This document shows positions 1 through 6,544 of a stretch of DNA of 44,248 bases, one piece after another. The stretch covers positions 1 through 44,248 of IMG/VR virus record IMGVR_UViG_3300042353_000754; one strand, 5' to 3'. The notes beneath the pieces are model-generated. The model was not told where the DNA came from, made no database searches, and saw only the letters and a program-made list of their open reading frames with translations. The stretch comes from a virus. Each line of letters opens with the position of its first letter. Position 1 is the first letter of the stretch. The translations under genes were made by a program, and so were the position numbers.

Positions 1-144
1 CCTAGCCTATCAGAGAAAGAAGGTTCTTCCATGTTATGATCTTTGTTAACAGGAGCTTTTTCATATTTTTGAATAGCTTCCTTAACAGCAGCAAAATCAT
101 AAATCCTTCCATTTGCAGAAGTGAATCCAAGAACTTTCACACCG
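1..144. repeat. Terminal direct repeat, left copy
   Basis: Bases 1-144 match 44105-44248 over the full 144 bp except at positions 6, 8 and 18. This shows a circular or terminally redundant molecule. All three differences are silent in the protease gene (Ser TCT versus TCC; Arg AGG versus CGT), which fits strain variation better than random error. Confidence 0.9.
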
Positions 145-197
145 TGAACAATGTGGTTTTCTCGATCAACAGGATTTTGAATTAATGCGTTTGCCAT
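1..197 (-). CDS. Prohead protease-scaffold protein, N-terminal part (wraps over contig junction)
   Basis: This is the 5' end of the gene that continues at 44248-42325. The start is the ATG at 197-195, just after the portal stop, with an AAGGAT Shine-Dalgarno-like stretch inside the end of the portal gene. The first residues read MANALIQNPVDRENHIVHG and continue into the GVKVLGFTSANGRIYDF segment that is also encoded at the other contig end. The GTG that appears to start the 3' copy near 44244 is therefore internal, and the full protein is about 658 residues. Function is described in the entry at 42325-44248. Bases 1-20 differ from the other end only at three synonymous positions. Confidence 0.85.
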   Translation of the reverse strand, partial: MANALIQNPVDRENHIVHGVKVLGFTSANGRIYDFAAVKEAIQKYEKAPVNKDHNMEEPSFSDRL

Positions 198-208
198 ATG
201 TAAATATT

Positions 209-1993
209 TTAATCCTTCTTAGTATCGGTTGTCAATGAGTTGGAAGGCTTGGGTGCTTCAGGTTCTGGTATTTTTTTTACTTCGATATCTTTGAAAATTG
301 CATCGATAACACTTTGCGGAATTAGTGGGAAGGATGATTTCGCAATAGCCATACCAGCGGAAATTGGTAACAACCCCTGTACACATTGCGTTACTACATT
401 TACTAGGGATTGAATTTGAGCCCCATTTAAAGCAGTATCTTGAACATTGTCTGTTGCTTCACCTTCAGGTTTATTTCCTGCTGGTGCTGCATTGGGTGCT
501 GCTGCTGTTGCAGATGAACCGGGTTTAGAATTTGCTTGGGTGTTTATGTTACTTGCTTCAGTATCATTATCTAAACCAACTTCTGATCTAATTGTTTGAA
601 TCGACTTAACACCCATATCTAAATACATTCTGTTCATTTCTGCTTCTTTTTGATGATCTCTAGATTGAAGCGAACAAGCTTCAGCAGTAACTTTCAGATT
701 CTTTAAAACCTCTTTTGGTATTATTCCATGTTCAGCAGCTAAATTAAGTTGTGTCCATGCAAGGGATTTGTTTGGTTCAAATCTGCATTCAGCCAAGGAT
801 CTTCCTACAATACCCTGCCACCGTTCAAAGGTTCTTCTTGCTGGTGCTTCTGCAATCAATGCGGATGAATAGTTGTTATTTGAAGCATCACCAGAAACTA
901 AGGTTTCACTAATGCCAAATCTAGTGGCAAGGGATCTTAAATTAGCTTGAAGGACTTCAATCAATCCAGCAGCATCAACATTTATGCCGGGGAATTCATA
1001 ACTAATATTTTCGGGGGTTGTAATGATAGATCCATAACCAAAGCGTTCAAGCTTCATGTTATTACCCGTCATTGGATTATTATCAGTAATCGTTGCATCA
1101 ACCGTTGCATCTACAAGGTTAGACATTGAATCAGGTGCAACATTGGCAACTTTGCGAATCATCGCAATCTTTGCTCTAGCTTTTGCCATCGTTACAGTAG
1201 AAGCTAAAATATCTTCACAATTGTTTAAATTTTGAAACACCGGATAGAAGGAAGTTAAACCCCTCTTTGCATTTGCATTAGTTCCAAACTTAATGTGAAT
1301 AATATCTGATGCAGGGATAAATTTTGGTTCTTTTGTTTCCCAAGGCTTTTCAATAACCTGATATCCAAGAACAGAATTTATATCATCTTCTTCCGCAATT
1401 ATCCCAAATGAATCTTTTGGTGAACCTATATCCGTTGCATAACCTCTTACAAGTTCAGGTTCTATGAATCTAATTACAAGCATTCCATTTGCTTGAGGAA
1501 ACTTCCTGATGAACACTTCACCATCAACATGAAGCCGATAAACTATCTCGTTTTCAACTTCAACCATGTTGTTATATTCTCTGAAAATATCCAGAGTATT
1601 TTGGCATCGTTTCAATATGTCTTCAGGAACTGGTGTTCTTAAATCAATATTTGCTACCCGCCACTTAAATCCGGTAGCACCAACAACAAAATTCTGAAAA
1701 CATCCAACGATCCCATGAGCAAACTCATTTACAGCATAGACATACCTTGCCCTGTCTCTGATGCTCTTTAATTGCCACCAAGTCAGATAAACGGGTAATT
1801 GCTCACCTGAAAGGTAATTATCTCTAATTGCAAGCTGTACGGGATCTATCCAACCGTTTTGACCAGCGGAAGGGAATTGAAAAGGATTGTATGCACCCGA
1901 ATCATTCCAGAAAGGCCCAAACCCTGAAGAATATTCACCAGAACCATAACTAATGGATTCTTTAACTTTTTTACTTGGGTTTTTAGAATTCAT
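209..1993 (-). CDS. Portal protein
   Basis: 594 residues. This is the dodecameric ring at the capsid vertex through which DNA enters and leaves and to which the connector binds. The N-terminal third (WWQLKSIRDRARYVYAVNEF, then a VVGATGFKWRV stretch) and the central block (INVDAAGLIEVLQANLRSLATRFGIS, SGDASNNNYSSALIAEAPARRTFERW, described here only in part) are typical of tailed-phage portals. The C-terminal 100 residues are low-complexity, rich in Ala, Pro and Asn, and probably disordered. It lies directly upstream of the protease-scaffold gene with an 11-base gap, the usual head-gene order. The ATG at 1993 lacks a strong Shine-Dalgarno. Family assignment is by recognition of the pattern; length fits the family. 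Confidence 0.88.
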   Translation of the reverse strand: MNSKNPSKKVKESISYGSGEYSSGFGPFWNDSGAYNPFQFPSAGQNGWIDPVQLAIRDNYLSGEQLPVYLTWWQLKSIRDRARYVYAVNEFAHGIVGCFQNFVVGATGFKWRVANIDLRTPVPEDILKRCQNTLDIFREYNNMVEVENEIVYRLHVDGEVFIRKFPQANGMLVIRFIEPELVRGYATDIGSPKDSFGIIAEEDDINSVLGYQVIEKPWETKEPKFIPASDIIHIKFGTNANAKRGLTSFYPVFQNLNNCEDILASTVTMAKARAKIAMIRKVANVAPDSMSNLVDATVDATITDNNPMTGNNMKLERFGYGSIITTPENISYEFPGINVDAAGLIEVLQANLRSLATRFGISETLVSGDASNNNYSSALIAEAPARRTFERWQGIVGRSLAECRFEPNKSLAWTQLNLAAEHGIIPKEVLKNLKVTAEACSLQSRDHQKEAEMNRMYLDMGVKSIQTIRSEVGLDNDTEASNINTQANSKPGSSATAAAPNAAPAGNKPEGEATDNVQDTALNGAQIQSLVNVVTQCVQGLLPISAGMAIAKSSFPLIPQSVIDAIFKDIEVKKIPEPEAPKPSNSLTTDTKKD

Positions 1994-2039
1994 GGTTTAG
2001 TTCTTGGGTTTACAATTTGCGGGGGAAGTTTAGGTAAGG

Positions 2040-2339
2040 TTATGCGTTATAAGTAACAAACCCACTTAATCTACCTGATGCGTTACCTACCACCGTTAAT
2101 TTAATTCCCGCATCACTACGAATCAAACCTACTGATTGCATTGCTTGCGAAAAGATTTGATAGCAAGGAATATGAATCAATCCGGTTAATGCTGTTGTTC
2201 CATCAGCTTTAAAAAACTGTACCGAACAATCTCCATCGCCCTGCAATGTGAATGCGTGAATGTGGCTTGCCCCACTAGCAGCAATTGTTACTGTTCCCGG
2301 TATCGTTTGCGAAATCGCCATTGATGAGTCTGAAGGCAT
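2040..2339 (-). CDS. Small beta-rich protein, possible head accessory protein
   Basis: 99 residues, not assigned to a named family. The start has a strong AAAGGAG 7 bases upstream. The sequence is rich in Gly, Ser, Ala and Thr with alternating hydrophobics (TVTIAASGASHIHAFTLQG, then a GRLSGFVTYNA end), which suggests an all-beta fold without membrane segments. It is the first gene of the leftward late block, 46 bases ahead of the portal gene, so a virion or head role is likely by position only. The 1.2 kb gene-free region lies immediately upstream, so the late promoter is probably there. Confidence 0.6.
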   Translation of the reverse strand: MPSDSSMAISQTIPGTVTIAASGASHIHAFTLQGDGDCSVQFFKADGTTALTGLIHIPCYQIFSQAMQSVGLIRSDAGIKLTVVGNASGRLSGFVTYNA

Positions 2340-2398
2340 AATTGTTCTCCTTTGATTTTAACATAGTAACATCGATTCCTATTTTTGCAATACTTTGC

Positions 2399-2455
2399 AA
2401 GTTGACGATTTAGGAAAATTGGAAAATATTCTAAGTTGACGATTTGGAAAAATGG
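2399..2455. repeat. Direct repeat pair AAGTTGACGATTT
   Basis: AAGTTGACGATTT occurs at 2399-2411 and 2433-2445, a 34-bp period, and each copy is followed by a similar GGAAAA-TGG stretch. The pair lies 60-116 bases upstream of the first leftward late gene, so it may be a binding site for a late regulator. Function is not shown by the sequence. Confidence 0.65.
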
Positions 2456-2467
2456 TAATTATTTTTA

Positions 2468-2484
2468 GGGAGGGGAGGGGGGGG
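2468..2484 (+). other. G-run with G-quadruplex potential
   Basis: GGG-A-GGGG-A-GGGGGGGG gives at least four runs of three or more G with one-base loops, the minimum pattern for an intramolecular G-quadruplex on the plus strand. It stands out in a genome that is otherwise very AT-rich. The C-rich tract at 2808-2914 on the same strand could pair with it (CCCTCCCTCCCC near 2881-2893). Confidence 0.55.
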
Positions 2485-2583
2485 AGAAATCCTCCTCGAC
2501 AATATTAATAGGGTTTCGACAATCTCCAGGAATTAGCACCTAAGTTTGTCTTTAATATCTCGTACACAAGGTTGGTGGACAGA

Positions 2584-2733
2584 TATAATATATTCATAGT
2601 ACAGGACATTTAATATATTAAGAGTAGAGTAGGTTGAATATATTAAGACAAAGATAGGTTGAATATATTAAGAGTAGAAGAGGTTGAATAGATTAATATA
2701 AATAAAGGTTGGATGTCTTAATAGTATCTCTAT
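2584..2733. repeat. Six tandem 25-bp iterons
   Basis: Units begin at 2584, 2609, 2634, 2659, 2684 and 2709, exactly 25 bp apart. The conserved core is TTGAATATATTAAGA followed by a purine-rich tail ending in AGG. The units at 2609, 2634 and 2659 are almost identical; the first (2584) and the last two are degenerate. An AT-rich block follows immediately. Such arrays usually bind an initiator or a repressor; which one applies here is unknown. Confidence 0.8.
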
Positions 2734-2807
2734 ATAAAAAAAAAAAAATATTATAATAGAATATGGATATATATATATGGATAAGAGAGGTCTTTAATAT
2801 AGCACTA

Positions 2808-2914
2808 CCTATACCCCCTACACCCCCTCACCCACCCCATTACCCACCACCCACCTACCTTACCTATGTTAACACTAGATACCCTCCCTCCCCTTGACCG
2901 AGCCACCCCCACCC
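2808..2914 (+). other. C-rich, G-poor tract
   Basis: About 105 bases of repeated CCC, CACCC and CCTCCC runs separated by A or T, with almost no G on the plus strand. Strong strand asymmetry of this kind is often seen near origins or sites of unusual DNA structure. It faces the G-run at 2468 across the iterons and AT-rich block. No gene is encoded. Confidence 0.6.
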
Positions 2915-2946
2915 AATTTATTTTTATTTTTTTTTAAACTTCTGTA

Positions 2947-3428
2947 TGAATATATTCAACCTAATAATTCTTACCTAAATACCCTAGTGTATTGGATATC
3001 TTAACAAACACCCCAATTGTAAACAATCAGTTGAATCTATTCATATAGACTGGACATAAACCTTCCTAAAACAGATCCAGCTTCCCCCTTTAAGCTTCCC
3101 CTATTGCATCAGGAGCTTCCCCTATATCAACCCAATTGTTTACGATTCTATATGAATCTATTCATATAAACTGGATGAAAACCTTACCTGATAAACCCTC
3201 AAAAGTTTAATCTATTCATATAAACTGAGACAAAACCTTCCCAAAACCATTCAAAAACATAACAACCTAATCAATGTAAACTAACCAAATAACCAAATAA
3301 TACATTATTTCACAATATAATGAATGTATTCATACAGTTTGAGCCAAAACATTTTAAGCTTACAGATTACCTAATCATTGTAAACAACCTAAGAACAACC
3401 CAAAATCATAGAAAATAATATATTCATA
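2947..3428. repeat. Dispersed palindromic elements TGAATNTATTCA
   Basis: Copies lie at 2947-2958 (perfect palindrome TGAATATATTCA), 3032-3043, 3153-3164, 3207-3218 (TTAATCTATTCA) and 3321-3332 (TGAATGTATTCA), with a half copy near 3418. Those at 3032, 3153 and 3207 are followed by the conserved tail TATARACTGRR and then an AAACCTT-like stretch. The element shares the GAATATATT core with the 25-bp iterons; the 2947 copy reads AGGTTGAATATATT on the minus strand, an inverted iteron. They probably bind the same protein. Confidence 0.65.
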
Positions 3429-3456
3429 CAAAACCAACAATCTTTCCAAACTTGTC

Positions 3457-3516
3457 TTGACAATGTATTCCAAGCATAATATATTAAACTTATAAGGTTA
3501 AACGAAGTGTTTGACC
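3457..3516 (+). promoter_or_regulatory. Early promoter PE1 with operator-like inverted repeat
   Basis: -35 TTGACA at 3457-3462, 17-bp spacer, -10 TATATT at 3480-3485. Ten bases further on is the inverted repeat GGTTAAAC-gaagt-GTTTGACC (3496-3516). The same arrangement occurs at 6465 and 6945. It drives the first small early genes. Confidence 0.8.
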
Positions 3517-3551
3517 GGGTAACTTGTGAACGATTTGAAAAGGGGATTGAA

Positions 3552-3770
3552 ATGGCTAATGTATCAAAGTTTGTTGTTGGTCAAAAGGTTGTTAACAATG
3601 ATAAGAATTCTTGGTATTTCGGTAAAGTTTGCATTGTTAACGAAGCAACTTTTTTCCCTGCTAGAACAGGGAGGTTTAAAAGCGAAGATATGTTTGTTTA
3701 TTCTGTATCTTTTGAAAACTATGGTTTTGCTCTCCGTGAAACTGAAATGTTGCCAGTAAGCTGCAACTAA
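3552..3770 (+). CDS. Small early protein of unknown function
   Basis: 72 residues; no family recognised. The ATG at 3552 is chosen because AAAAGGGGAT precedes it at the usual distance, as in most early genes here; an upstream ATG at 3507 lies inside the operator-like repeat and lacks a ribosome site. The sequence starts MANVSKFVVGQKVVNNDKNSW and looks like a small beta-barrel: a KFVVGQKV opening, then strands ending in an ALRETEMLPV segment, resembling SH3-like or regulatory folds. First gene of the rightward early series from promoter 3457. Confidence 0.6.
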   Translation: MANVSKFVVGQKVVNNDKNSWYFGKVCIVNEATFFPARTGRFKSEDMFVYSVSFENYGFALRETEMLPVSCN

Positions 3771-3810
3771 CACCATTACTATTTACTTTACACTTACCTA
3801 GGGGAATCAG

Positions 3811-4059
3811 ATGAACATTGAACTAAGCGAACAGGATTTGAAACTTATCAGAAATTCTTTAGGAAGGTTCTATGCAGAACTTTGCGAAGAAAAAAAGATT
3901 GTAAAGTCAAAGATTGAAAAGAACCCAAAAAGCATATTAAACATATGCAACAACTACCAAGGAAGATTAAAGGAAATTAATCAAAAGCTGGAAGAAATCT
4001 TGAAGCTTGAAAACCGGGTATTTATCCAAAACAATGCACCAGTAAAGAAAGGGGTTTAA
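3811..4059 (+). CDS. Small helical early protein, unknown function
   Basis: 82 residues, rich in Lys, Glu and Asn, and predicted mainly helical with a likely coiled coil in the middle (KKIVKSKIEKNP, then YQGRLKEINQKLEEILKLEN). An AGGGGA ribosome site lies upstream of the ATG at 3811. It is translated with the next gene: its last codons contain the AAAGGGG ribosome site used by the gene at 4062. No domain or catalytic motif is recognised; position suggests an early host-takeover or regulatory role. Confidence 0.6.
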   Translation: MNIELSEQDLKLIRNSLGRFYAELCEEKKIVKSKIEKNPKSILNICNNYQGRLKEINQKLEEILKLENRVFIQNNAPVKKGV

Positions 4060-4061
4060 TC

Positions 4062-4439
4062 ATGCTTAAGGCTTTAAAGGTTCTAGAAATGCGTTATTAC
4101 GGGACAATCTACGGAAGTTACTTCCTAGGTTGTTCCGGCATAGGTAAGGCCAAAATAGAGGGAATAGAGGGGGAAGTATTCATTACATGGGGAAGGGAAA
4201 TAAAGGCAAAAAACATACGGGAATTTGAATCCAAAACGCATTCAACCTACCCCCAACTTGTGTACTATCCTACTAGCAAAAACGGTAAATCAATCAAGAA
4301 GTACGAAATGATTATACCTGTTGTTGTTATGAACTTGATGCAACCAGCTTTAGGACTAATGAACAAAGAAGATGGAACAGAAAAAATGATTCCAATCTAT
4401 TATCCTGAACCAAAATCTAAACCAAGGAAGGTTAAATAA
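4062..4439 (+). CDS. Hypothetical early protein
   Basis: 125 residues, no recognised family. The central part is beta-rich and holds a GEVFITWGREIKAKNI stretch; the C-terminus is basic and proline-rich (YYPEPKSKPRKVK). There are no membrane segments or cysteine clusters. The start overlaps the ribosome site embedded in the end of the previous gene (AAAGGGGTTTAATC before the ATG), so the two are translationally coupled. Part of the 3552-4701 early transcript. Confidence 0.55.
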   Translation: MLKALKVLEMRYYGTIYGSYFLGCSGIGKAKIEGIEGEVFITWGREIKAKNIREFESKTHSTYPQLVYYPTSKNGKSIKKYEMIIPVVVMNLMQPALGLMNKEDGTEKMIPIYYPEPKSKPRKVK

Positions 4440-4443
4440 TCTA

Positions 4444-4701
4444 ATGCGAAACAGGAAACTAACAGAACACCCTACGGAGTGCCGAAAATGTGTCAAAAAA
4501 TTGACCAAATATACTTACAGCGGGAGATTATGCAAAAGCTGCTATCACACTAAATTAGGTGATACTGTAGAAATTATTTGCATTCAACAACAAAAAATTT
4601 CCATTTTAACAAATAAAGTTCGTACCCAAGAAAATCGTATACACCAGCTTCTTCAAAGGATTGTCCAGCTTCAAAAGGATCTTACCCTCCTAGATTTTTA
4701 A
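4444..4701 (+). CDS. Zinc-ribbon plus coiled-coil early protein
   Basis: 85 residues. An N-terminal four-cysteine zinc site is visible: CRKC near residue 13 and CKSC near residue 30, spaced like a small zinc ribbon. Residues from about 50 onward form a probable coiled coil with heptad-like leucines and glutamines (TNKVRTQENRIHQLLQRIVQ). This suggests a nucleic-acid or protein adaptor that dimerises. It starts 4 bases after the preceding stop and has only a weak ribosome site, so it is probably coupled to it. It is the last gene before the next promoter at 4742; no hairpin terminator is obvious in the gap. Confidence 0.6.
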   Translation: MRNRKLTEHPTECRKCVKKLTKYTYSGRLCKSCYHTKLGDTVEIICIQQQKISILTNKVRTQENRIHQLLQRIVQLQKDLTLLDF

Positions 4702-4741
4702 TTTATTTTATTTTATTTTCTAACAATCTTGCCAATATGTA

Positions 4742-4812
4742 TTGACAATGTTCATACAGGGATATATACTAATATTGTGTTGATGATTGAACTTTAACAA
4801 AGGGGTTTTGCA
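4742..4812 (+). promoter_or_regulatory. Early promoter PE2 and leader
   Basis: -35 TTGACA (4742-4747), 17-bp spacer, -10 TATACT (4765-4770), followed by AATATTGTGTTGATGATTGA and then AAAGGGG before the ATG at 4813. The promoter and leader are nearly the same as those at 5705, which points to a duplicated regulatory cassette. Confidence 0.8.
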
Positions 4813-5019
4813 ATGAACGAAGTAATTAAATCAATGGCTGAATTTTTTGAATCTAAAAACATCAAGGCAACAAAGATGGAAGTATTTTCTTTCATCGTTA
4901 TCAGCTTGAAGGAAACTTACGGAATGTCAAACAAGGATGCAATAAACCTTGTTTTTGGTGAAAACAGGTATGAAGCTATGGTTGACCAGCTTTACAAACA
5001 ATTTACTGAAGCTATGTAA
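4813..5019 (+). CDS. Small helical early protein
   Basis: 68 residues, first gene behind promoter PE2, with AAAGGGG eight bases before the start. Predicted all-helical: an N-terminal helix (MNEVIKSMAEFFESKN), a second around residues 20-35, and a C-terminal amphipathic helix (YEAMVDQLYKQFTEAM). The fold could suit a small DNA- or protein-binding factor, but no family is recognised. The gene at 5061 follows 41 bases downstream with its own AAAGGGG site. Confidence 0.55.
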   Translation: MNEVIKSMAEFFESKNIKATKMEVFSFIVISLKETYGMSNKDAINLVFGENRYEAMVDQLYKQFTEAM

Positions 5020-5060
5020 GCTTCAGGGGTTATTTTTACTTTTTATAAAGGGGTTTAGAA

Positions 5061-5300
5061 ATGTACGAATTTGTAAGAATGCACGATGGAATTGATAGAA
5101 ATGATAATACCTATGGGTATATTGGGCATCAAGGTGATATTGATATGTTGGGTTGGATGTTTTGCTCCAGCACTAAAAGCGTTCAGGAAGCGATTGATTC
5201 GCTGGAATCTGAACACCCAATAAGACATAACAACTTAAGGATTATGTCTAAAAAAAGGGCAATCAGGGCTTTAAAACAAGAGTACAAAAAAAGGTTTTAA
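5061..5300 (+). CDS. Hypothetical early protein
   Basis: 79 residues. It starts at 5061 behind AAAGGGG. The N-terminal part is acidic and aromatic; the C-terminal 25 residues are strongly basic (RIMSKKRAIRALKQEYKKRF), which could bind nucleic acid. No known domain is seen. It belongs to the transcript from promoter PE2 and is followed 25 bases later by the gene at 5326. Confidence 0.55.
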   Translation: MYEFVRMHDGIDRNDNTYGYIGHQGDIDMLGWMFCSSTKSVQEAIDSLESEHPIRHNNLRIMSKKRAIRALKQEYKKRF

Positions 5301-5325
5301 TTCACATTTTACAAAGGGGTTTAAC

Positions 5326-5685
5326 ATGAAGATTCTTAAAAACACATTATCCGTTGATTTAGATATTTGGGAAGATCCGGGTGATTATCCAAACAATGCA
5401 GGGCAATTCCCGCTTCCATCCTCATATTGTCTACAGGACATAACCGGGAATCTAATTATTCAAATTGAACCTGAAGATCGAGAAGCGGAAGATTGGGAAG
5501 AACTTGGAGCAGCTATAAACCTTTATACCCTAATGGAAGATCATAGGATCATCATTCAGGGGGTTAAAATCTTAACTTGGCAATTGTGTCCTGAAGTTCA
5601 TCCAGATCCAAATTTAGCCACTAATTTAGACTGTTGGACAATTGTTCCTTATGAATGGGATGATTCTAATTTAGAAATAAACTAA
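5326..5685 (+). CDS. Acidic hypothetical early protein
   Basis: 119 residues, strongly acidic (many Asp and Glu, for example IEPEDREAEDWEELGAAINL at the centre) and rich in Trp and Pro. Acidic early phage proteins often mimic DNA or bind host enzymes, but nothing in the sequence proves that here. The ATG at 5326 has AAAGGGG seven bases upstream. It is the last gene of the PE2 unit; the next promoter begins 20 bases after its stop. Confidence 0.55.
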   Translation: MKILKNTLSVDLDIWEDPGDYPNNAGQFPLPSSYCLQDITGNLIIQIEPEDREAEDWEELGAAINLYTLMEDHRIIIQGVKILTWQLCPEVHPDPNLATNLDCWTIVPYEWDDSNLEIN

Positions 5686-5704
5686 TAAATCTTTACAATT
5701 TGTA

Positions 5705-5773
5705 TTGACAATGCAATTACAGATTGTATATTAATATTGTGTTGATGATTGAAACAAAACAAAGGGGAATGAA
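5705..5773 (+). promoter_or_regulatory. Early promoter PE3 and leader
   Basis: -35 TTGACA (5705-5710), 16-bp spacer, -10 TATATT (5727-5732), then AATATTGTGTTGATGATTGAA and AAAGGGGAATGAA before the ATG at 5774. This leader is a near copy of PE2. Confidence 0.8.
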
Positions 5774-5977
5774 ATGAAAAATATCTTAATTGCAATGGAA
5801 CACCAGATTGTAAACAGAACAGATAAAGCTGTTCAGGTTGATTTTTGTGAAAGAAAAGTTTGGTTACCAATAAGCCAAATTGAATTCAAAGATGATTGCA
5901 TTTTTACTAGCTATTGGATGGCTAAGTCTAAAATGCTTTTGCCTTGGAATCAAAATAGAACCTGTTTTGTTGGCTAA
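5774..5977 (+). CDS. Small beta-rich early protein
   Basis: 67 residues starting behind AAAGGGG. The sequence alternates polar and hydrophobic residues (QIVNRTDKAVQVDF, KVWLPISQIEF) with several Trp and ends in CFVG, suggesting a small beta fold. A sense-strand resemblance to short phage proteins that begin with an I-x-x-x-T-DKAV-hV pattern is noted, but no function is known. A short hairpin overlaps the stop codon (5959-5983). Confidence 0.55.
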   Translation: MKNILIAMEHQIVNRTDKAVQVDFCERKVWLPISQIEFKDDCIFTSYWMAKSKMLLPWNQNRTCFVG

Positions 5978-5983
5978 CAGGTT
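5959..5983 (+). promoter_or_regulatory. Small stem-loop at the stop codon
   Basis: AACCTGTT (5959-5966) pairs with AACAGGTT (5976-5983) around a 9-base loop. No U-run follows directly, so it is more likely an RNA-processing or stabilising hairpin, or a weak attenuator, than a terminator. Confidence 0.4.
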
Positions 5984-6028
5984 AAGGTGTTTAGGTGTTG
6001 TTTTTTACTTTTTACAAAGGGGTTTGAA

Positions 6029-6232
6029 ATGGCTTTAATTGGAAATCCAGATGCTTTTGAAAAAATATCAACTTTAACTAGAAGGGAAGTTGAAATTATC
6101 AGAGCAGCAATATCATTAACTTCTATTGATGCTGAAGATTCTAGACTAAATAGAATGGTGATAGGTTGCACCATCGAAGATTTAAATCGAATACACCATA
6201 AAATTTGCAACAATCAAATAGATGGAGAATAA
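6029..6232 (+). CDS. Small early protein of unknown function
   Basis: 67 residues from the ATG at 6029, chosen because the repeated leader TTTACAAAGGGGTTTGAA sits directly before it. The open frame extends upstream to 5987, but without a ribosome site. The protein is mainly helical, with acidic and basic residues mixed (FEKISTLTRREVEIIRAAIS). It could be a small regulator. It is followed after three bases by a 52-residue ribbon-helix-helix gene, so the two are probably co-translated. Confidence 0.55.
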   Translation: MALIGNPDAFEKISTLTRREVEIIRAAISLTSIDAEDSRLNRMVIGCTIEDLNRIHHKICNNQIDGE

Positions 6233-6235
6233 TCA

Positions 6236-6394
6236 ATGAAATCTGAAAAGAAGAAATACCCGCAAAGTTCATTCAGGTTAACCGAAAAGGATATAGAGTT
6301 GATCGAATGGATTAGGGAAAATCAGGATCTAGATAATAAAACTGATGCAATTAGATTAGCTTTAAAATACTTTAAAAAGCTAAAGGAAAAGTAA
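6236..6394 (+). CDS. 52-residue ribbon-helix-helix DNA-binding protein
   Basis: A short gene of 52 residues. A basic N-terminus is followed by a beta strand (SSFRLTEKDIELI) and two helices, the second reading TDAIRLALKYFKKLKEK. This is the CopG/Arc-type ribbon-helix-helix pattern: a strand that enters the DNA major groove and paired helices for dimerisation. It starts three bases after the stop of the previous gene, uses GGAG within that gene's end as ribosome site, and is followed directly by a strong terminator. It is a candidate for the protein that binds the operator-like repeats at the neighbouring promoters. Confidence 0.72.
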   Translation: MKSEKKKYPQSSFRLTEKDIELIEWIRENQDLDNKTDAIRLALKYFKKLKEK

Positions 6395-6398
6395 AATC

Positions 6399-6428
6399 AA
6401 AGGAGAGGGTAAAACCTCTCCTTTTTTT
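6399..6428 (+). terminator. Rho-independent terminator
   Basis: AAAGGAGAGG pairs with CCTCTCCTTT around a 6-base loop and is followed by a run of seven or more T. It ends the PE3 transcript. Confidence 0.88.
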
Positions 6429-6464
6429 ATTTTAAAAAATCTTAATAATTCTTTTCTTTTTGTA

Positions 6465-6524
6465 TTGACAATGCGAATACATAAGCATATAGTAAAGGTA
6501 TAAGGTTGATCACTTTGATTGACC
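6465..6524 (+). promoter_or_regulatory. Early promoter PE4 with operator-like inverted repeat
   Basis: -35 TTGACA (6465-6470), 17-bp spacer, -10 TATAGT (6488-6493). The inverted repeat GGTTGATC-acttt-GATTGACC lies at 6504-6524, in the position of the transcript start. It continues into AAAATTTAAAGGGG before the ATG at 6545, almost the same as promoter PE5. Confidence 0.82.
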
Positions 6525-6544
6525 AAAATTTAAAGGGGAATGAA

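Larger units (their letters stand above)
2340..3551. other. Gene-free 1.2 kb region, candidate replication origin and control region
   Basis: No credible gene is present on either strand. In order it holds: a 34-bp-period direct repeat (2399-2455), a G-run (2468-2484), six 25-bp iterons (2584-2733), an A12 run plus alternating TA block (about 2734-2800), a C-rich tract (2808-2914), palindromes of the TGAATNTATTCA type (2947-3428), three AGCTTCCCC copies (3079, 3093, 3114), ATTGTAAACAAT-like elements (about 3016 and 3376), and the first early promoter (3457). Iterons beside an AT-rich unwinding block are the classic layout of a theta-type origin. The late operon starts leftward and the early genes rightward from it. 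Origin function is inference. Confidence 0.6.

Noticed and set aside
3507-3551. Upstream start for the first early gene
   Set aside because: The ATG lies in the operator-like repeat without a ribosome site; the ATG at 3552 has AAAAGGGG.
2340-3551. tRNA or small structured RNA gene in the gene-free region
   Set aside because: No cloverleaf or T-loop consensus is visible; the content is iterons, palindromes and homopolymer tracts.
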